This document shows positions 56,714 to 64,000 of a stretch of 64,000 bases of DNA, piece after piece. A model generated the notes under the pieces. It was given only the letters and a program-made list of their open reading frames with translations, searched no databases and had not been told where the DNA came from. Numbering within the stretch: the first letter of the stretch is position 1; every line of letters begins with the position of its first letter. Source of the stretch: CAXBDP01 sp963974465 (GTDB taxonomy: Bacteria; Bacteroidota; Bacteroidia; Cytophagales; Cyclobacteriaceae); NCBI GenBank assembly GCA_049340005.1, contig JBMPIY010000001.1. One strand, written 5' to 3'. Position numbers and translations under genes: made by a program.

Positions 56714-58081
56714 ATGGCAAAAGAAAAAAAAGGCAATAAGGTTCTTTGGACCCTTATTATAGTAGTAGTAGTAGTATTTATTGGTGCAATCATTGCAAAA
56801 AATGCCGGATTAATCGGTGGAGCAACTGAAATCGAAGTTGAACTTGGCAAAGTATCTAATGCCTCAATTACCGAAAAGGTAACTGGCGCTGGTGCAATAC
56901 AGCCAGAGGTAGAAATCAAGTTGAGTCCAGACGTTGCAGGTGAAATTATTGAGCTGAATGTAATGGAAGGTGATTCAGTTTATATGGATCAGCTTTTGGT
57001 TAAAATAAGACCAGATAATTTAATCTCTGTTTTGGATAGAACAAAGGCTACTTTAAATCAACAACTTGCTAATTTATCGTCTTCAGAAGCAAATTACCAA
57101 AGGGCACAGGCAAATTACACAAGAGCAAAGCAGGATTATGAGAGAAACTTAGCATTGTTCAATGAAAAAGTAATTTCAGAAGCTGATTTTCAAGTATCGG
57201 AAGCTAATTACAAGGTTGCTCAAAATGATTTGGAATCAGCAAAGCAAAGCATCGAAGCTGCGAAATTTATTGTCGAGAGTTCAAAAGCATCTGTTGCTGA
57301 AGCTGAGCAAAATGTAAGGCTTACCAATGTATTTTCTCCAATTACAGGTATCGTTTCCAAACTTAGTGTTGAAAAAGGCGAACGTGTGGTAGGAACATCC
57401 CAAATGGCGGGTACAGAAATGATGACTATAGCAGACCTTAACCGTATGGAAGCTAGAGTCAACGTGAATGAAAATGATGTAATTAGAATTTCATTAGGAG
57501 ATACAGCTATCATTGATGTAGATGCATACAGCTACACAGGACAAAAGTTCAAAGGTATAGTTACTTCTATTGCAAACACCGCAAATACAAAAGCATCACA
57601 AGACGCTGTGACTGAATTTGAAGTAAGAATAAGATTGCTAAATGAGTCGTTTGCATCTCTTATGGCTGAGAGAGGCGGAAGACCTCCTTTCAGACCAGGA
57701 ATGACTTCAAGTGTTGATATTATTACTCGTAGAGTAGATAACACACTTTCCGTTCCTCTATCGGCAGTAACAACTCGTAGCCCATCACAATTGGCGGCTG
57801 CTGAAAGTGGAAATGTTGCTCCAACAACTACCACATCTACGATTACTCGTCCGGATGATTTGAAAGAAGTTGTTTTCGTAAACGAAAATGGTATTGTGAA
57901 AATGGTTGAAGTTACTACTGGAATTAGCGATTTTGAAAGAATCCAAATCCTTGATGGTTTAACTGAAGGCCAAGAAGTTGTAATTGGTCCATACTTTATT
58001 TTGAGCAATAGACTTAAAGAAGGTGATGCTGTGAAAAAATCAACTACTCCTCAAGCAATGCAAACTCAAGCTCAGAATTAA
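56714..58081 (+). CDS. MacA/HlyD-type periplasmic adaptor
   Basis: 455 residues with an N-terminal anchor (VLWTLIIVVVVVFIGAIIA). Lipoyl half-motifs (VAGEIIELNVMEGDSVYMDQ and VFSPITGIVSKLSVEKGERV) flank a long coiled hairpin (about 105-200). The barrel domain follows. The length and coiled hairpin fit MacA-like adaptors that work with MacB-type ABC exporters. No transporter gene follows in this operon, so the pump must be encoded elsewhere. A strong terminator lies 30 bp downstream. Confidence 0.9.
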   Translation: MAKEKKGNKVLWTLIIVVVVVFIGAIIAKNAGLIGGATEIEVELGKVSNASITEKVTGAGAIQPEVEIKLSPDVAGEIIELNVMEGDSVYMDQLLVKIRPDNLISVLDRTKATLNQQLANLSSSEANYQRAQANYTRAKQDYERNLALFNEKVISEADFQVSEANYKVAQNDLESAKQSIEAAKFIVESSKASVAEAEQNVRLTNVFSPITGIVSKLSVEKGERVVGTSQMAGTEMMTIADLNRMEARVNVNENDVIRISLGDTAIIDVDAYSYTGQKFKGIVTSIANTANTKASQDAVTEFEVRIRLLNESFASLMAERGGRPPFRPGMTSSVDIITRRVDNTLSVPLSAVTTRSPSQLAAAESGNVAPTTTTSTITRPDDLKEVVFVNENGIVKMVEVTTGISDFERIQILDGLTEGQEVVIGPYFILSNRLKEGDAVKKSTTPQAMQTQAQN

Positions 58082-58110
58082 CCTGAAATAATTTTCAGAG
58101 TCAAAATATT

Positions 58111-58158
58111 TATATAAGCAAAAAATGCCATCAATCGATGGCATTTTTTGCTTATATA
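58111..58158 (+). terminator. Long-stem terminator of the sdaAB-TolC-adaptor operon
   Basis: 22-bp perfect arms with a 4-base loop (AATC). The core ATGCCATC/GATGGCAT is extended by A/T runs and by AAGC/GCTT and TATAT outer pairs. The T6 run on the 3' side makes it active for the plus strand; the A6 run makes it potentially bidirectional. Confidence 0.9.
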
Positions 58159-58381
58159 TAGTTCATTAATGAGTTTAGCTTTGACCAATAGTCAGCTCAT
58201 TTTTTTTATCTAGGCGATATTCAGTTATACTAAAAACCAATTCCTCCTTAATAAGATTTGATTACAAAATTTATATAGCCCTTCCTCAAAAATCTCTTTC
58301 GATTTACATTCTTTTTGATAGATTGAGCTGTGAATCTTGAGTCACAAGAAATAATATTCTTTAAAAGACATAATTACCCAT
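58159..58381. other. Intergenic region upstream of pntAA
   Basis: AT-rich and non-coding; it should hold the promoter of the transhydrogenase operon. No clear promoter match was recognised. Confidence 0.35.
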
Positions 58382-59512
58382 ATGATTATAGGTGTATTAA
58401 AGGAATCGAAGGATGAAAATCGAGTTGCCATTCCACCAGAGGTTGCTAAAACTCTAATTAGCTGGAATGTTGAAGTTTGGGTAGAAAGCCAGGCAGGCCA
58501 TTCTGCTTTTGCTGAAGACTCCATTTATGAGCTCGCAGGCGCTATTATTAAATCTAGGGATGAAGTAATCAAAAATGCAGATATTATTTGCTGCATACAT
58601 CCTATTTGGGTAGATGAACTTAATCAAATGAAGCCAAATACAGTTTTAATGGGGCAGTTTCAAGCCCTATTTAATCGAGAGCTCACGGATCATTTTTTAA
58701 CTTCTGGCCGAACAGTTTTTAGTATGGAATTAGTGCCAAGAATCACGCGCGCGCAGTCGATGGACGTGCTCTCATCTATGGCAACTGTATTAGGATATAA
58801 AGCTGTATTAATGGCAGCGAATTTATTACCTCGCTTTTTCCCAATGTTTATGACCGCTGCAGGTAGCATCACTCCTTCTAGAGTCTTGGTGATTGGAGCA
58901 GGCGTTGCAGGTTTGCAAGCAATTGCCACTGCTAAGAGATTGGGCGCAACTGTTTATGCATTTGATGTAAGAAAAGCTGCCAAAGAAGAAGTATTGTCTA
59001 TAGGAGCAAAATTCGTAGATGTAGAAGGGGCTTCGGAAGACAAAGCAGCGGGAGGATATGCGATTGAGCAATCTGAAGAGTATATCCAAAAGCAAAAGGA
59101 CACCATTCATGAACATGCTATAAAAGCAGATGTAATTATCACCACGGCTCAAATTCCAGGTAGAAAAGCTCCTCTATTGGTAGAAGAACGAACTGTTCAT
59201 GCAATGAAGCCCGGCTCGGTAATTATTGACTTGGCAGCATCGTCTGGAGGCAATTGTGCTCTTTCACAAGCGGATCAAACTATAGAAGTGAATGGCGTGA
59301 AAATAGTCGGCGTAGGCAATTTGCCTTCCGACCTTCCGCAAGATGCCAGCAAAATGTATGGCAAGAATTACCTCAATTTCTTAAAGCTCATTATTAAAGA
59401 CGGCCAACTTGATCTCAACTTTGAAGATGAAATTGTAACTGGCACTTGTGTTTGCCATGCCGGCGAAGCCATTTCTCCTCGTCTTATTCAACAACTGAAA
59501 CCACAATCATAA
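58382..59512 (+). CDS. pntAA: NAD(P) transhydrogenase alpha subunit, NAD-binding part
   Basis: 376 residues, the soluble domain I of a proton-pumping transhydrogenase. Landmarks are IGVLKESKDENRVAIPPEVA at the start, RITRAQSMDVLSSMATVLGY, the Rossmann loop VIGAGVAGLQAIATAKRLG and FVDVEGASEDKAAGGYA. It passes hydride between NADH and NADP with proton flow, to keep NADPH supplied. First gene of a three-gene operon; the next start is 3 bp downstream. The octamer at 59048-59055 encodes AAGGY. Confidence 0.95.
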   Translation: MIIGVLKESKDENRVAIPPEVAKTLISWNVEVWVESQAGHSAFAEDSIYELAGAIIKSRDEVIKNADIICCIHPIWVDELNQMKPNTVLMGQFQALFNRELTDHFLTSGRTVFSMELVPRITRAQSMDVLSSMATVLGYKAVLMAANLLPRFFPMFMTAAGSITPSRVLVIGAGVAGLQAIATAKRLGATVYAFDVRKAAKEEVLSIGAKFVDVEGASEDKAAGGYAIEQSEEYIQKQKDTIHEHAIKADVIITTAQIPGRKAPLLVEERTVHAMKPGSVIIDLAASSGGNCALSQADQTIEVNGVKIVGVGNLPSDLPQDASKMYGKNYLNFLKLIIKDGQLDLNFEDEIVTGTCVCHAGEAISPRLIQQLKPQS

Positions 59513-59515
59513 GCT

Positions 59516-59836
59516 ATGGAAAACATTCTCAGCTTTCTTGGCGAAAACATGGATATGATTTACTTCTTGATACTGGCAATCCTGCTAGGAATAGAAGTAA
59601 TATCCAATGTGCCTGCCATTTTGCATACACCGCTTATGTCTGGCGCCAATGCCATTCATGGAGTCGTAATAGTAGGTGCAATTATCGTAATGCTGCAAGC
59701 CTCGCCTGACGATTACGTCGCGCAAATCATTGGTTTTTTGGCAGTTGTCATGGGTACACTCAATGTAGTTGGCGGCTTTGTCGTGACAGATCGCATGCTT
59801 GAAATGTTCAAAAAGAAACCTACAACTAAGAAATAA
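59516..59836 (+). CDS. pntAB: NAD(P) transhydrogenase alpha subunit, membrane part
   Basis: 106 residues with three to four membrane segments (MIYFLILAILLGIEVIS, PLMSGANAIHGVVIVGAIIV, IIGFLAVVMGTLNVVGGFVV). It corresponds to the C-terminal membrane part of single-chain PntA. Split alpha subunits are normal in many bacteria. Its stop overlaps the start of pntB by 1 bp (TAATG). Confidence 0.95.
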   Translation: MENILSFLGENMDMIYFLILAILLGIEVISNVPAILHTPLMSGANAIHGVVIVGAIIVMLQASPDDYVAQIIGFLAVVMGTLNVVGGFVVTDRMLEMFKKKPTTKK

Positions 59837-61242
59837 TGAGCCTAAATATATTAGAAATCAGCTACTTGATAGCTTCGCTTACTTTTGTAATTGGTCTCAA
59901 AATGCTAAGCCATCCCGATACTGCACGTAAGGGAAATCGCATTGCCGGATTTGGAATGTTAATAGCCATTTTGGCAACCATATTCCTATTTCAAGATTTT
60001 GACTCAGCTAAAATCGCAAATTATGGGTTAATCGTTTTGGGACTTTTGGTCGGCACCATTATCGGGAATATCATGGCCAAAAAGGTGAAAATGACCTCAA
60101 TGCCTCAAATGGTTTCTTTCTTTAATGGAATGGGCGGTGCATGCGCTGCTTTGATTGCCATAATAGAATTTCGTCATCACGATCCAAGCTTAATGATGTC
60201 CTCTTTTGATGGCGCCATGCTTATCATGCTTTTGGGACTTACCATCGGTAGTGTATCGTTTTCAGGTTCACTAATCGCTTATGGCAAGTTAGAAGGTAAA
60301 ATCAAAGACAAAGTCCTCCCGCTCAATCAGGTATTTAATATGGCTATGCTATTAGCAATGGTCAGTCTCATGGTTGTATTGATGATGAGCGACCAAATGA
60401 ACAATCCGATTTTCTATGTATTACTTGCATTAGCTCTTATTTATGGCGTCATGTTCGTAATGCCAATTGGTGGTGCAGATATGCCCGTGGTTATTTCATT
60501 GCTCAACTCATTTACGGGTGTAGCCGCTGCTTTTGGAGGATTTTTATACGGAAACAAAGCCATGCTAACAGGTGGAATCTTAGTTGGCTCTGCCGGCACT
60601 ATTTTAACGATTCTGATGTGCAAGGCGATGAACCGTTCGCTTACCAATGTACTCTTAGGCGCATTTGGAGGAGCAAAAGCGGGAGGTTCAGGCAAGGAAG
60701 CTGGCGATCAAACAGTTCGTGAAATTTCTATCAACGACGCTTCTGTTTTACTCTCTTACTCACATTCGGTAGTGATTGTGCCAGGCTATGGATTAGCAGT
60801 AGCACAAGCACAGCATATTTGCCATGAACTGGAGCAAATGCTTGAAGATAAAGGTGTGGAGGTGAATTATGCCATTCACCCGGTAGCTGGTAGAATGCCT
60901 GGCCACATGAATGTACTTTTGGCCGAAGCTGACGTACCTTATGAAAAGCTGAAGGAAATGGAAGAAATCAATCCTAAGCTTAGCAATACAGATGTGGTGA
61001 TTGTAATTGGAGCAAATGATGTGGTGAACCCAGCTGCCAAAAATGATCCTTCCTCTCCTATTTACGGAATGCCAATATTGGAAGTAGATGCCGCCAAAAA
61101 CGTAATCATCCTTAAACGAGGAATGAGTGCAGGATATGCTGGCATCGAAAATGAACTCTTCTTTTACCCAAAAACCAGAATGCTATTTGGTGATGCAAAA
61201 GATTCACTACAAAAATTGGTGAGCGAAGTAAAAGAGTTGTAA
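59836..61242 (+). CDS. pntB: NAD(P) transhydrogenase beta subunit
   Basis: 468 residues. The N-terminal membrane domain has nine or so segments (MVSFFNGMGGACAALIAIIE is a landmark). The NADP-binding domain III follows with VVIVPGYGLAVAQAQHICHE, NYAIHPVAGRMPGHMNVLLA and VIVIGANDVVNPAAKNDPSS. It completes the transhydrogenase. Two octamers, one in each orientation, lie in the gene (60315 and 60679). Confidence 0.96.
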   Translation: MSLNILEISYLIASLTFVIGLKMLSHPDTARKGNRIAGFGMLIAILATIFLFQDFDSAKIANYGLIVLGLLVGTIIGNIMAKKVKMTSMPQMVSFFNGMGGACAALIAIIEFRHHDPSLMMSSFDGAMLIMLLGLTIGSVSFSGSLIAYGKLEGKIKDKVLPLNQVFNMAMLLAMVSLMVVLMMSDQMNNPIFYVLLALALIYGVMFVMPIGGADMPVVISLLNSFTGVAAAFGGFLYGNKAMLTGGILVGSAGTILTILMCKAMNRSLTNVLLGAFGGAKAGGSGKEAGDQTVREISINDASVLLSYSHSVVIVPGYGLAVAQAQHICHELEQMLEDKGVEVNYAIHPVAGRMPGHMNVLLAEADVPYEKLKEMEEINPKLSNTDVVIVIGANDVVNPAAKNDPSSPIYGMPILEVDAAKNVIILKRGMSAGYAGIENELFFYPKTRMLFGDAKDSLQKLVSEVKEL

Positions 61243-61544
61243 TTGTCCGCTTTGGCTGAACTCGTTCAAGCTTACCAGGCAGGCGTCCGCTTGGGCTTTT
61301 CTAGAAGAAGCCAAAACCTCTGCGTAAATCTCCGCACACTCCGCGGTAAATAAAAAAGAAGAATTTAAACGCAAAGAATCGCCAAGGGAAGACGCAGCGT
61401 TCGCAGAGATAAAGTATAATTCCTTTACGCCTAAATCTTCGTGCATATCTAGATTTTGAAAAAGAACAGTCTAAACGCAGTACCAAAAAGAAGAAATAGG
61501 AATAATTATCCTTACCATTCAATTCATTAGTAACTTGCAGCATC
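61243..61544. repeat. Intergenic region with CTCTGCG-type inverted repeat
   Basis: Non-coding. AACCTCTGCGTAAATCTCCG near 61316 and, on the other strand, ATCTCTGCGAACGCTGCGTC near 61411 form a spaced inverted pair. Such CTCTGCG-rich sequences look like a dispersed intergenic repeat. The rest is AT-rich. Confidence 0.45.
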
Positions 61545-62435
61545 ATGTCAGCGCTACTAATCATACTTACTGCCATAGTCGTTTCCACATCCTCAGGATT
61601 GTTGGGTAGCTTCCTTATGCTGCGTCGTATGTCGATGGTGGGAGATGCTATAAGTCATGCAGTACTGCCAGGCATTGTATTGGCCTTTCTAGTATCAGGT
61701 TCTCGTGATTCAGTTTGGATGGTACTAGCCGCCGGACTAGCGGGTATGCTTACTACATTCCTAATCGAATTCTTCCACCATAAAGGCAAATTACAAACCG
61801 ATGCCTCTATTGGCGTAACCTTCACTTGGTTATTTGCCATCGGGGTAATTCTTATCTCAGTATTTGCAGGACAAGTAGATTTAGACCAAGAATGTGTGCT
61901 CTATGGCGAAATTGCCTATGTGCCAATTGACTTATGGATCACAACTTCAGGTACTATTATGGGACCTCGCGTACTTTATACCACAAGCATCAGTTTACTA
62001 TTAGTCGTCACATTTATCATATTGTTTTATAAGGAGTTAAAGATTACAACCTTCGATCCTGAGTTTAGCAAAATCAATGGTATCCGTTCTCAATTAGTGC
62101 ATTACTTACTAATGGGATTTGTAAGCTTAACCACCGTTACAGCTTTCGAAGCGGTGGGTGCTATACTTGTGGTGGCCTTTATGGTAAGCGCTCCAGTTAC
62201 GGCCTATTTACTTACAGACAAGCTCAAGCGACTCCTTTGGCTTACAGTATTAATTGGAGTTGTCAATTCTGTACTAGGCTATTTTTTAGCTGTAGCAATA
62301 GATGGAAGTATAGCAGGCGCCATTGCCACCGTAGCTGGACTTACATTTGCAGTAGTGTTTGTTGTCTCGCCCTATACAAGCGTATTTGAAAAACGCAAAA
62401 AGCGAGTGCAAAACAATCCACAACCGATTCATTGA
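61545..62435 (+). CDS. Zinc/manganese-type ABC transporter permease
   Basis: 296 residues of the ABC-3 family (ZnuB/MntB-like). The membrane segments and family phrases are clear: GSFLMLRRMSMVGDAISHAV near the start, TDASIGVTFTWLFAIGVILI and TAFEAVGAILVVAFMVSAPV. It forms the inner-membrane channel for uptake of a divalent metal. The ATPase and binding protein are not in this window. The gene is followed, after 46 bp, by the thioredoxin-like gene. Confidence 0.93.
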   Translation: MSALLIILTAIVVSTSSGLLGSFLMLRRMSMVGDAISHAVLPGIVLAFLVSGSRDSVWMVLAAGLAGMLTTFLIEFFHHKGKLQTDASIGVTFTWLFAIGVILISVFAGQVDLDQECVLYGEIAYVPIDLWITTSGTIMGPRVLYTTSISLLLVVTFIILFYKELKITTFDPEFSKINGIRSQLVHYLLMGFVSLTTVTAFEAVGAILVVAFMVSAPVTAYLLTDKLKRLLWLTVLIGVVNSVLGYFLAVAIDGSIAGAIATVAGLTFAVVFVVSPYTSVFEKRKKRVQNNPQPIH

Positions 62436-62481
62436 ACTATTCAATATTCATAATCGGTTTCTAGCACAGAGTTTAGACCAA

Positions 62482-62952
62482 ATGAAAATAGCTATTTACC
62501 TTTTCTGCTTTGCGATAATGCCATCCATGTTAATGGCCAATCCTCCCGCCAATTCCGCAAAAGTGGCTAAGGTGGTAGAATGGGTTGAGTTTGAACAATT
62601 AGATTCATTAATCGCAGAAAATCCTAGACTAATCATGATCGATGTATATGCTACTTGGTGTGGCTTCTGTAAGCAAATGGATTTAGTTACCTTCAGAAAT
62701 AAAAATGTTGCCGAGCAAGTAAACCAGCATTTTTACGCTTTAAAACTTAATGCCGAATCAGACAAAAAAGTAACTTTTAAAGGAATCACCACCACCGAAG
62801 CAGAATTGGCCGCTGCATTTAGAGTGCAAAGTTTGCCTACCATATTATTTCTAGATGAAACTATGCAAGAGGTTACGCCAGTGCCGGGATTTAGAAACGC
62901 CAAAGACTTTGTAACTTTGCTGGACTTTATCCAAAATGCTTATCATAATTAA
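62482..62952 (+). CDS. Exported thioredoxin-like protein
   Basis: 156 residues from ATG 62482 (signal peptide: IAIYLFCFAIMPSMLMANPP). An upstream start would overlap the permease gene. The redox motif WCGFC lies in DVYATWCGFCKQM, and the cis-proline is in VQSLPTILFLD. It fits the thioredoxin_7/DsbD-gamma-like type and probably reduces or shuffles disulphides in the periplasm. Its stop overlaps the mnmE start by 1 bp. The octamer at 62542 encodes NPPAN. Confidence 0.9.
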   Translation: MKIAIYLFCFAIMPSMLMANPPANSAKVAKVVEWVEFEQLDSLIAENPRLIMIDVYATWCGFCKQMDLVTFRNKNVAEQVNQHFYALKLNAESDKKVTFKGITTTEAELAAAFRVQSLPTILFLDETMQEVTPVPGFRNAKDFVTLLDFIQNAYHN

Positions 62953-64000
62953 TGTCTGTTTCCTCTTTTTCTCAAAATGATGATACTATCCTCGCCCTTG
63001 CTACGGCACCTGGTGTGGGAGCAATTGCAGTTCTGCGACTTTCAGGCAAAGATGCTATAGATATATGCAATCAAGTGTTTTACGGAAAAGATTTAAGTAA
63101 ACAGAAAGGATATACCCTACATTTTGGAACCATAAAAGATGGCGAAAAATTGATAGATGAGGTATTGGTCTCTTTGTTTAGAGGTCCAAAATCATTCACT
63201 GGCGAAGATGTAATTGAGATTTCAACCCACGGTTCACCCTATATTGTGCGGGAGGTTATGCGCCTATTATTGCATAAAGGAGCCCGACTAGCAAAAGCTG
63301 GTGAATTTACCCAAAGAGCCTTTTTGAATGGGCGCTTTGATTTGGCACAAGCTGAAGCCGTTGCTGACCTGATTGCCGCAGATTCTGATATGGCACATAA
63401 GGCTGCCATGCATCAAATGCGTGGTGGTTTCAGCCAAGAGATTGCCCAGCTAAGAGAAGAACTTATTCATTTTGCCTCGATGATTGAGTTGGAGCTTGAC
63501 TTCTCCGAAGAAGACGTGGAATTTGCTTCTAGAGAGCAATTGAGAAGCCTTATCGAAAAGCTATTGATAGCAATACGGAGTTTAGCTTCTAGCTTTGCTT
63601 TAGGCAATGTGATAAAAAAAGGCGTGTCCACCGTAATTGCAGGTAAACCAAATGCTGGCAAATCCACCCTACTCAATGCTTTGCTCAATGAAGAAAAAGC
63701 CATCGTCTCCGAAATAGAAGGAACTACAAGAGATTTCATAGAAGACACCATCAATATCGAAGGTATTAGTTTTCGGTTTACCGATACTGCCGGCTTGCGC
63801 GACACCAGCGATGTAGTAGAAGCTATGGGCGTAGCTCGTACCAAAAGCAAAATGAAAGAAGCTTCTATAATCCTCTATTTGGCAGACCTAAAAAAAATAA
63901 GCATTGCTGAGCTACAAGCCGAATCTACTGGATTACAAAGCTTGAATCTGCCCATTCTTCTAATAGGCAATAAAAGTGACTTACTATCGGAGCAAGAAAA
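62952..64000 (+). CDS. mnmE: tRNA modification GTPase MnmE, N-terminal part
   Basis: The gene starts at the ATG 62952-62954 and runs off the right edge; 349 residues are visible. The N-terminal formyl-THF-binding domain shows ALATAPGVGAIAVLRLSGKD, EISTHGSPYIV and AGEFTQRAFLNGRFDLAQAE. The GTPase domain shows G1 AGKPNAGKSTLLNAL, G2 EGTTRDF, G3 DTAGLRDT and G4 IGNKSDLL. With MnmG it makes cmnm5U at tRNA wobble positions. The octamer at 63248-63255 encodes VREV. Confidence 0.97.
   Translation, partial: MSVSSFSQNDDTILALATAPGVGAIAVLRLSGKDAIDICNQVFYGKDLSKQKGYTLHFGTIKDGEKLIDEVLVSLFRGPKSFTGEDVIEISTHGSPYIVREVMRLLLHKGARLAKAGEFTQRAFLNGRFDLAQAEAVADLIAADSDMAHKAAMHQMRGGFSQEIAQLREELIHFASMIELELDFSEEDVEFASREQLRSLIEKLLIAIRSLASSFALGNVIKKGVSTVIAGKPNAGKSTLLNALLNEEKAIVSEIEGTTRDFIEDTINIEGISFRFTDTAGLRDTSDVVEAMGVARTKSKMKEASIILYLADLKKISIAELQAESTGLQSLNLPILLIGNKSDLLSEQE

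Larger units (their letters stand above)
1046..63255. repeat. Dispersed octamer GCGGGAGG, 34 exact copies
   Basis: Plus orientation starts: 1046, 1340, 5310, 7851, 8145, 14264, 20271, 22011, 24736, 26000, 34548, 43401, 45053, 47593, 50466, 53712, 59048, 60679, 63248. Minus orientation (CCTCCCGC) starts: 11142, 15268, 19929, 20960, 22684, 23099, 25250, 32496, 34567, 42874, 46416, 51144, 54213, 60315, 62542. The base before is usually A or T, and the base after is A, T or G in all but one case. Twenty-six are inside genes, five are in REP-like repeats, two form a terminator and one is intergenic. The entry spans the first to the last copy and is not a continuous element. Confidence 0.9.

Noticed and set aside
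61260..61588. Minus-strand frames of 79 and 95 codons between pntB and the permease
   Set aside because: They cover the CTCTGCG repeat and overlap conserved gene ends; no domain was seen.
1046..63255. GCGGGAGG as ordinary Shine-Dalgarno sites
   Set aside because: The copies are inside genes or repeats, are not placed 5-10 bp before start codons, and eight lie antisense within genes.
1046..63255. GCGGGAGG as a strongly polar FtsK-type (KOPS) site
   Set aside because: Orientation is nearly balanced (19:15) and mixed along the window. A polar site would be mostly one way unless the window spans ori or dif, for which no sign was seen.

Overview
This window looks like a chromosomal segment from a Bacteroidota bacterium, most likely in the Cytophagales. 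The evidence is low GC; several promoters that resemble the Bacteroidetes TTTG-N19/20-TAnnTTTG pattern; a type IX secretion C-terminal sorting domain; DUF2911 and DUF4252 proteins; a carboxypeptidase-regulatory-like domain protein; a three-gene pntAA-pntAB-pntB transhydrogenase; and family-typical secreted M28 and S9 peptidases. No rRNA, tRNA, CRISPR array, intact transposase or prophage was seen.

Layout. Positions 1-8.5 kb are accessory and partly decayed. They hold the 5' part of a secreted YD-repeat-like protein, a family of about 290-bp hairpin-rich (REP-like) repeats in several copies, a 46-codon scrap of a REP-associated tyrosine transposase, a frameshifted Lnt-like N-acyltransferase beside a Crp/Fnr regulator, a RibD/DHFR-like reductase with a degraded second copy, a degraded toxin-antitoxin remnant and a KilA-N protein. 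From 8.5 kb rightward it is ordinary core chromosome: a DUF2911 lipoprotein, UspA, a D-threonine-aldolase-like enzyme, an M28 peptidase, an ECF sigma/membrane protein/DUF4252 operon, GluQ-RS, a T9SS cargo protein and citrate synthase, then an smc-LOG-carboxypeptidase-like operon. Next come an outer-membrane beta-barrel protein, a 1072-residue beta-propeller (sortilin-like) protein, a hybrid histidine kinase convergent with a sigma-54 response regulator, a MarR/GbsR-TolC-HlyD-RND efflux operon, an S9-M28 peptidase pair, a glycosyltransferase, an SDR enzyme, an EEP-family nuclease/phosphatase, an MMPL transporter and thymidylate synthase. The right end holds a class IV aminotransferase, an sdaAB-TolC-HlyD operon, pntAA-pntAB-pntB, a zinc/manganese ABC permease, a thioredoxin-like protein and the 5' part of mnmE.

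The most interesting signal is not a gene. The G-rich octamer GCGGGAGG occurs 34 times on the two strands (19 as written, 15 as the complement), about once per 1.9 kb, where a base-composition estimate predicts less than one. It lies in all three reading frames, in both orientations, mostly inside conserved genes. It is also embedded in the REP-like repeats, and one inverted pair forms a terminator-like hairpin. It behaves like a DNA-level signal such as an uptake sequence, a Chi-like site or another chromosome-maintenance motif. It is absent from two efflux loci and from a few other long stretches.
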